Origin: an uncultured Kiloniellales bacterium
GTDB lineage: Bacteria; Pseudomonadota; Alphaproteobacteria; Kiloniellales; JAKSDN01
Direction: 5' to 3'
DNA length: 6,057 bases
Assembly (NCBI GenBank): GCA_947259625.1
Contig: CAMYMY010000339.1
Span: 1 to 6,057, forward strand
Positions 1 through 6,057 of this stretch are shown piece after piece. The notes below the pieces were generated by a model that saw nothing but the letters and a program-made list of their open reading frames with translations, was not told the DNA's origin and searched no databases. Each line of letters opens with the position of its first letter. The stretch's first letter is position 1. The position numbers were made by a program, and so were the translations under genes.

Positions 1-1701
<1,701 letters not shown>

Positions 1702-1713
1702 ATGTTTTTCGAA

Positions 1714-1731
1714 ACCTGTCCCGTGACAGGT
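1714..1731. promoter_or_regulatory. Perfect 7-bp inverted repeat in the uvrA leader, possible operator or hairpin
   Basis: ACCTGTC (1714-1720) and GACAGGT (1725-1731) are exact inverted complements around a 4-nt centre. It contains CTGT-N6-ACAG, which resembles half-sites of the E. coli LexA box, but that box has an 8-nt gap. The alphaproteobacterial LexA pattern GTTC-N7-GTTC was not seen here. The repeat ends 12 nt before the uvrA start. On the uvrA strand its second arm holds the only AGG that could act as ribosome binding site, so an RNA hairpin would hide it. A protein operator or an RNA structure are both possible. Confidence 0.4.
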
Positions 1732-1732
1732 C

Positions 1733-1738
1733 ACAATA
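1733..1738 (-). promoter_or_regulatory. Weak candidate -10 element for uvrA
   Basis: Read on the minus strand this is TATTGT, matching TATAAT at four of six positions. No good -35 element lies 16-18 nt upstream. If real, transcription would begin near 1726, inside the inverted repeat, which would fit an operator. Low confidence. Confidence 0.2.
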
Positions 1739-1810
1739 TGATCGATGGCGCGGCGAATTGCGAGACCCCGGACGTTACGAATTCCTGCCCCAGAAAAGCC
1801 TTTTGGCCGC

Positions 1811-1816
1811 TTGACT
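1811..1816 (+). promoter_or_regulatory. Candidate -35 element for ssb
   Basis: TTGACT, preceded by C, matches the sigma-70 -35 consensus TTGACA at five of six bases and the alphaproteobacterial CTTGAC form. The region 17-18 nt downstream (CGTTTT or GTTTTT, 1834-1840) is a poor -10, so only this half is convincing. It lies about 70 nt before the ssb start. Confidence 0.3.
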
Positions 1817-1888
1817 TTCTCGGCGTAATGATGCGTTTTTCTAGGCACTAACGCGGCTACGCTACATGGGTTAGGCGGGGGCGATTGA

Positions 1889-2386
1889 ATGGCGGGAAGC
1901 GTCAACAAGGTCATTCTTGTGGGGAACCTCGGGCGCGATCCCGAAATCCGTTCCCTGCAGGATGGCACCAAGGTGGCCAATCTTTCGGTGGCCACCAGCG
2001 AGACTTGGCGCGACCGCGACAGTGGCGAACGACGCGAACGGACCGAGTGGCACCGCGTTGTGATCTTCAACGACCGCTTGGCGGATGTTGCGGAAAAATA
2101 CCTGCGCAAGGGGTCCAAGGTTTACCTGGAAGGCCAGTTGCAGACTCGCAAGTGGACCGGACAGGACGGCCAGGACCGCTACACCACCGAAGTCGTGCTG
2201 CAGCGTTACCGGGGCGAGCTCACCATGCTCGACTCTCGCAGCAGCGGCGAAGCCGGTGGCGAGGGAGGTAGTTACGGTGCCGGGGGCGCCGGAGGTGCCG
2301 GGAGCGCCGGAGGTGGCGGAGGTGGCGACTATGGTGGCGGGAAAGGATCCGGAGGGGGAGACTTGGACGACGAGATTCCGTTCTAG
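1889..2386 (+). CDS. ssb: Single-stranded DNA-binding protein SSB
   Basis: SSB coats single-stranded DNA in replication, recombination and repair, and recruits partner proteins through its C-terminal tip. The 165-residue product has the usual length. Residues 1-115 form the OB fold (start MAGSVNKVILVGNLGRDPE). Aromatic residues Trp40, Trp54, Phe60 and Trp89 line up with the DNA-stacking residues Trp40, Trp54, Phe60 and Trp88 of E. coli SSB. Residues 116-158 are a Gly/Ser/Ala-rich flexible linker. The acidic tip ends in DDEIPF (160-165), so partner binding should be intact. The ATG at 1889 follows AGGCGGGG (1873-1880) at 8 nt. The gene is divergent from uvrA and upstream of the HU gene. It is a typical complete bacterial SSB with nothing broken. 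Confidence 0.98.
   Translation: MAGSVNKVILVGNLGRDPEIRSLQDGTKVANLSVATSETWRDRDSGERRERTEWHRVVIFNDRLADVAEKYLRKGSKVYLEGQLQTRKWTGQDGQDRYTTEVVLQRYRGELTMLDSRSSGEAGGEGGSYGAGGAGGAGSAGGGGGGDYGGGKGSGGGDLDDEIPF
2286..2315 (+). repeat. Short tandem-like repeat coding the SSB glycine linker
   Basis: The 12-mer GCGCCGGAGGTG occurs exactly at 2286-2297 and again at 2304-2315, an 18-nt period. It is followed by further GGAGGTGGC copies. It encodes the Gly-Ala-Gly-Gly linker. Since the period is a multiple of three, length changes here would keep the frame. Confidence 0.7.
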
Positions 2387-2520
2387 AAGGCCCGATTCCC
2401 TGCGACGGCCTGGGGCTCGACACGTCGATATCGGCACCCGAGACCGCCGCAAGGAAAACCCGCAACCCCGGCATTGAGAGTGTTATTCACAACCACGTTC
2501 AAAGGTGAGGTACCAAGACC
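2387..2520 (+). other. Gap between ssb and the HU gene
   Basis: This 134-bp gap has no gene. I see no clear terminator after ssb (no stable hairpin with a T run). A possible -35 TTGAGA lies at 2474-2479, but the matching -10 position (GTTCAA, 2497-2502) is poor and close to the ribosome binding site. Whether the HU gene is read from ssb or from its own promoter cannot be decided from this. Confidence 0.4.
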
Positions 2521-2805
2521 ATGTCAAAATCCGACATCGTAAACCACATGGCCGACAAGGCCGGGATCAGCAAAGCCAGTGCGGGCGACGCCCTGGACGC
2601 CATGATCGAGGCGGTCGAGCAGGGAATCAGGGTGGCCAAGCAGGGCGATAGCGTACGCGTTCCCGGCCTGGGCACCTTTACCGTGCGGCACCGCTCCGCG
2701 CGCACGGGACGCAACCCGCGCACCGGAGAGGCGATCCAGATCGCGGCAAGCTATTCCGTCGGCTTCAAGGCCGCCAAGAACCTCAAGGATGCCGCCGGGA
2801 GTTAG
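2521..2805 (+). CDS. hup: HU-family DNA-binding protein
   Basis: HU is a small basic dimer that bends DNA without strong sequence preference and helps pack the nucleoid. The 94-residue product is close to the usual 90-95. Residues 1-45 form the helical dimer body. Residues 48-75 carry the family signature: GLGTF, then RSARTGRNPRTGE, with Pro66 at the tip of the DNA-intercalating arm. The end FKAAKNLKDA (82-91) is the usual HU C-terminal helix. GRNPRTGE favours HU over IHF subunits, although the two families are close. Compared with typical alphaproteobacterial HU it has about three more residues before the GLGTF turn, and IAAS instead of the common IPAS after the arm. The ATG at 2521 follows AGGTGAGG (2503-2510) at 10 nt. 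A strong hairpin follows the stop. Confidence 0.95.
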   Translation: MSKSDIVNHMADKAGISKASAGDALDAMIEAVEQGIRVAKQGDSVRVPGLGTFTVRHRSARTGRNPRTGEAIQIAASYSVGFKAAKNLKDAAGS

Positions 2806-2855
2806 GCCGGCATCCCTGTGCCGCGCCCCACTTTCCGTGCGGCATGAACCGGCAA

Positions 2856-2911
2856 GGCGGGAAGCCCCGCGGATACCCCCTACCTCCGGTATCCGAGCAG
2901 GGCTTCCCGCC
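2856..2911. terminator. Long hairpin after the HU gene, probable terminator without T run
   Basis: GGCGGGAAGCCC (2856-2867) pairs perfectly with GGGCTTCCCGCC (2900-2911). Inside it CGGATACC (2870-2877) pairs with GGTATCCG (2888-2895) around a 10-nt loop. That is 20 base pairs, interrupted by an internal loop of 2 and 4 nt. It begins 51 nt after the HU stop. The sequence after it has no T run, so it is not a classic intrinsic terminator. It may still end transcription, protect the 3' end of the mRNA, or be a copy of an intergenic palindromic repeat. Confidence 0.5.
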
Positions 2912-3072
2912 GCCTTCGATCCCCACCCGGGCGACGATTCGTAGAAATCAGAAACCTTGCTGCTCCGCCTGCCGCGGACCGATGGCGGCGGGCCGGTTCC
3001 CGAGGCCGCCGGGCATGCTGTAACGGCATCCTCCCAATGCCCGCCGGCAGCTGCTGGGCCACCCGGATTTGG

Positions 3073-3101
3073 TTGTTAGCACCTGCAGAATCGGCTAGAT
3101 T
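3073..3101 (+). promoter_or_regulatory. Candidate sigma-70-type promoter for gyrA
   Basis: TTGTTA (3073-3078) and TAGATT (3096-3101) are separated by exactly 17 nt. Each matches its consensus at four of six bases. This is the most AT-rich part of the gap. It would give a leader of about 135 nt before the gyrA start, containing the hairpin at 3179-3218. Confidence 0.45.
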
Positions 3102-3178
3102 TTGAGGGCTTGGAAGGCAGGGCGCTGAGTCGGCGGGTTGCTTTTCGTGCTCGCTTCGGACTCTGCGGACTGCATGCG

Positions 3179-3218
3179 GCACCGTCTCCAGGCCGCCGTG
3201 GCCCGGAGATCGCGGTGC
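3179..3218 (+). promoter_or_regulatory. Hairpin in the gyrA leader
   Basis: GCACCG (3179-3184) pairs with CGGTGC (3213-3218), TCTCC (3185-3189) with GGAGA (3205-3209), and GGCC (3191-3194) with GGCC (3200-3203). That makes 15 pairs with one mismatch, a 3-nt bulge (3210-3212) and a 5-nt loop. It lies 25 nt before the gyrA start codon. GC-rich DNA often forms such structures by chance, so a regulatory role is only a possibility. Confidence 0.35.
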
Positions 3219-3243
3219 GGGCGTCTCACAACGGGAATTCCCC

Positions 3244-4348
<1,105 letters not shown>

Positions 4349-4365
<17 letters not shown>

Positions 4366-5854
4366 GCCGGGCCGCGAGGTCGCCGAGGACGGTACCTATC
4401 GCATGTCCGAGACCCAGGCCAAGGCGATCCTGGAGTTGCGCCTGCAGCGCCTCACTGGTCTCGAGCGTGACAAGATCGCCGAGGAGCTGCAGGATCTCGC
4501 CGAGCGCATTCAGGGCTACCTGGAAATCCTGGAGTCGCGCGCGCGCCTGCTCGAGGTGCTGCTGGGCGAGCTCGACGAGATGAAGCAGCGCTTCGCCGAT
4601 CCGCGGCGCACGACGATCGAGGAGTTGGCTTTCGAACCGGACATCGAGGCCCTGATCCAGCGCGAGGACATGGTGGTCACCCTGTCTCACGGCGGCTACA
4701 TCAAGCGCGTGCCGCTCTCGACCTACCGGGCACAGCGCCGCGGCGGCAAGGGCCGTGCCGGCATGTCGACCCGCGAAGAGGATTTCGTGCGCCAGGTCTT
4801 CGTGCGCGACACCCATACGCCGGTGTTGTTCTTCTCCTCGCGCGGCATGGCCTACAAGCTCAAGGTCTACAGGCTGCCCAAGGGTACGCCGCAGGCCCGC
4901 GGCAAGGCGCTGGTCAACCTCCTGCCGTTGCAGGACGGCGAAACCATCACGGCGGTCATGCCCATGCCCGAGGAGGAGGATACCTGGGCCGAGATGGACG
5001 TGATGTTCGCGACTTCCAAGGGCACGGTGCGGCGCAACCGGCTGTCCGATTTCATCCGGGTGCAGGCCAACGGCAAGATCGCCATGAAGCTCGAGGACGA
5101 GGGCTCCTGGCTGGTCGGTGTGCGGACCTGCAGCGAGAGCGACGACGTCCTCATGGCGACGGCCAAGGGCAAGTGCATCCGCTTCCCGGTGGCCGACGTG
5201 CGGGTCTTCACCGGGCGCCACTCTGTGGGCGTACGCGGAATCCGTCTGGCCCAGGACGATGCGGTCATCTCGATGTCGATCCTGCGCCACACGGACGTGA
5301 CGGTCGAGGAGCGCGACGCCTATCTGCGCTATGCGGGGGCCCGGCGCCGCGCCGAGAGCGGCGACAACGACGAGGCCCCCTGTGGTCCGGAGGAGGTCGG
5401 CGCCGAGCTCGATCCGGCGCGCATCGCGGAGCTGGAGGCACGCGAACAGTTCATCCTCTCGATCGCCGACGACGGTCTGGGCAAGCGCACCTCTGCCTAC
5501 GAGTACCGGGTTTCGGGCCGCGGCGGCCAGGGGGTGACCAGCATGGACCTCAGCCGCGGGCGCGGCCGGGAGACCCCCAGGGTCGTCGCCGCCTTCCCGA
5601 TCGAGGAAAACGACGAGCTGGTCCTGGTGACCGACGGCGGCCAGTTGATCCGCTCGCCGGTCCACGGCATCCGGATTGCGGGACGGGCGACGCGCGGAGT
5701 CACCCTGTTCCGCGTCGGCGAGGCCGAGCGCGTCGTCTCGGTCGCCCGCCTCGAGGAGGACGACGAGGCTGAGGGCGAAGAGGCCGACGACGACGGGGCC
5801 GAGGGCGAAGCCGAGAACGGGGCGCCGGAGGGGCCCGAGGGGGAGAACTCATGA
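4349..5854 (+). CDS. gyrA: DNA gyrase subunit A, C-terminal part (frame-shifted remainder)
   Basis: This is the rest of gyrA in a second frame. GyrA homology starts at 4322, before the GTG at 4349 that would be a formal start; no ribosome site argues for independent translation. It holds the second coiled-coil arm (TQAKAILELRLQRLTGLERDKIAEEL), the end of the cleavage domain, and the beta-pinwheel that wraps DNA. The GyrA box QRRGGKG lies at 4736-4756, so the protein is gyrase and not ParC. Pinwheel blades continue through GVRGIRLA, then an inserted charged segment (about 5296-5450) typical of alphaproteobacterial GyrA, then KRTSAYEYRVSGRGGQGV. The last ~35 residues are a very acidic Asp/Glu tail, as in many GyrA proteins. 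The stop overlaps the coaD start. Confidence 0.92.
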
Positions 5855-6057
5855 GCACGCGCGAGCCGCTCGTCGGGGTTTATCCCGGCACCTTCGATCC
5901 GATCACCAAGGGTCACCAGGACATCATCCAGCGGGCGACCCGGGTGGTCGATCGGCTGATCATCGCGGTCGCCGCCAACGCCGGCAAGGAACCCTTGTTC
6001 TCGCCCGATGAGCGGGTGGAGATGGTGCGCGCAGAGGCGGCGGCGCTGAAGGCCGCG
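5851..6057 (+). CDS. coaD: Phosphopantetheine adenylyltransferase, N-terminal 69 residues (partial at right edge)
   Basis: CoaD transfers AMP from ATP to 4'-phosphopantetheine, giving dephospho-CoA, the fourth step of coenzyme A synthesis from pantothenate. The first 69 of about 160-170 residues are present. The nucleotidyltransferase motif is clear: VYPGTFDPITKGHQDIIQRA at residues 9-28, with the substrate-binding TFDP and the H/T-x-G-H ATP site as TKGH. It continues with IIAVAANAGKEPLFSPDERVEM (residues 37-58), matching the family pattern of a second strand followed by the F-x-x-x-ER helix. The ATG at 5851 shares bases with the gyrA stop (ATGA), and AGGGGGAG at 5838-5845 sits 5 nt upstream, so translation is probably coupled to gyrA. 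gyrA-coaD adjacency is common in alphaproteobacteria. Confidence 0.96.
   Translation, partial: MSTREPLVGVYPGTFDPITKGHQDIIQRATRVVDRLIIAVAANAGKEPLFSPDERVEMVRAEAAALKAA

Larger units (their letters stand above)
2806..3243 (+). other. Long gap between the HU gene and gyrA
   Basis: No convincing coding sequence lies in these 438 bp. An open frame on the minus strand at 2880-3293 has no recognisable motif and runs into the start of gyrA, so it is taken as chance in GC-rich DNA. The gap holds, in order: a long hairpin (2856-2911), GC-rich sequence with minor inverted repeats, a promoter candidate (3073-3101), and a leader hairpin (3179-3218). No tRNA or other recognisable RNA gene was seen. Confidence 0.6.

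Noticed and set aside
1702..1888. A standard LexA box between uvrA and ssb
   Set aside because: Neither GTTC-N7-GTTC nor CTGT-N8-ACAG with correct spacing was found by eye; only the N6 look-alike at 1716-1729 is present.
2965..3060. Several short inverted repeats (for example GGCGGC with GCCGCC, GGGCAT with ATGCCC)
   Set aside because: Stems of six base pairs with long loops are expected by chance in DNA this GC-rich.

Overview
The window is a high-GC stretch of bacterial chromosome with a housekeeping gene set for DNA repair, replication and topology. The organism is most likely an alphaproteobacterium of Rhodospirillales-like type. This rests on the order uvrA / ssb / gyrA / coaD, the alphaproteobacterial style of the UvrA first zinc module (Cys-Pro-Val-Ser-Gly), and a long extra segment inside the GyrA C-terminal beta-pinwheel. 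That assignment is inference from family knowledge; no search was run.

Layout. Positions 1-1701, minus strand: the first 567 codons of uvrA, cut by the left edge. Positions 1702-1888: a divergent uvrA/ssb control region with a perfect 7-bp inverted repeat close to the uvrA start. Positions 1889-2386, plus: ssb, complete, with an intact DDEIPF tip. Positions 2521-2805, plus: a complete HU-family nucleoid protein. Positions 2806-3243: a 438-bp gap with a long hairpin after the HU gene, a plausible sigma-70-type promoter, and a second hairpin in the gyrA leader. Positions 3244-5854, plus: gyrA, split into two reading frames. Positions 5851-6057, plus: the start of coaD, overlapping the gyrA stop by ATGA and cut by the right edge.

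The gene products mostly act on DNA: damage recognition (UvrA), single-strand protection (SSB), DNA bending (HU) and supercoiling (gyrase A). CoaD belongs to coenzyme A synthesis and is probably translated from the gyrA message.

The most important anomaly is in gyrA. At about 4320/4321 the frame changes, and comparison with known GyrA proteins shows that about 60 residues are also missing. The lost part is the end of the coiled coil and the C-gate dimer interface. Because gyrA is essential, this is more likely an assembly or cloning deletion than a natural pseudogene, but it needs a read-level check. I found no new defence system, mobile element, CRISPR array or RNA gene; apart from the gyrA break this is an ordinary core-genome region.
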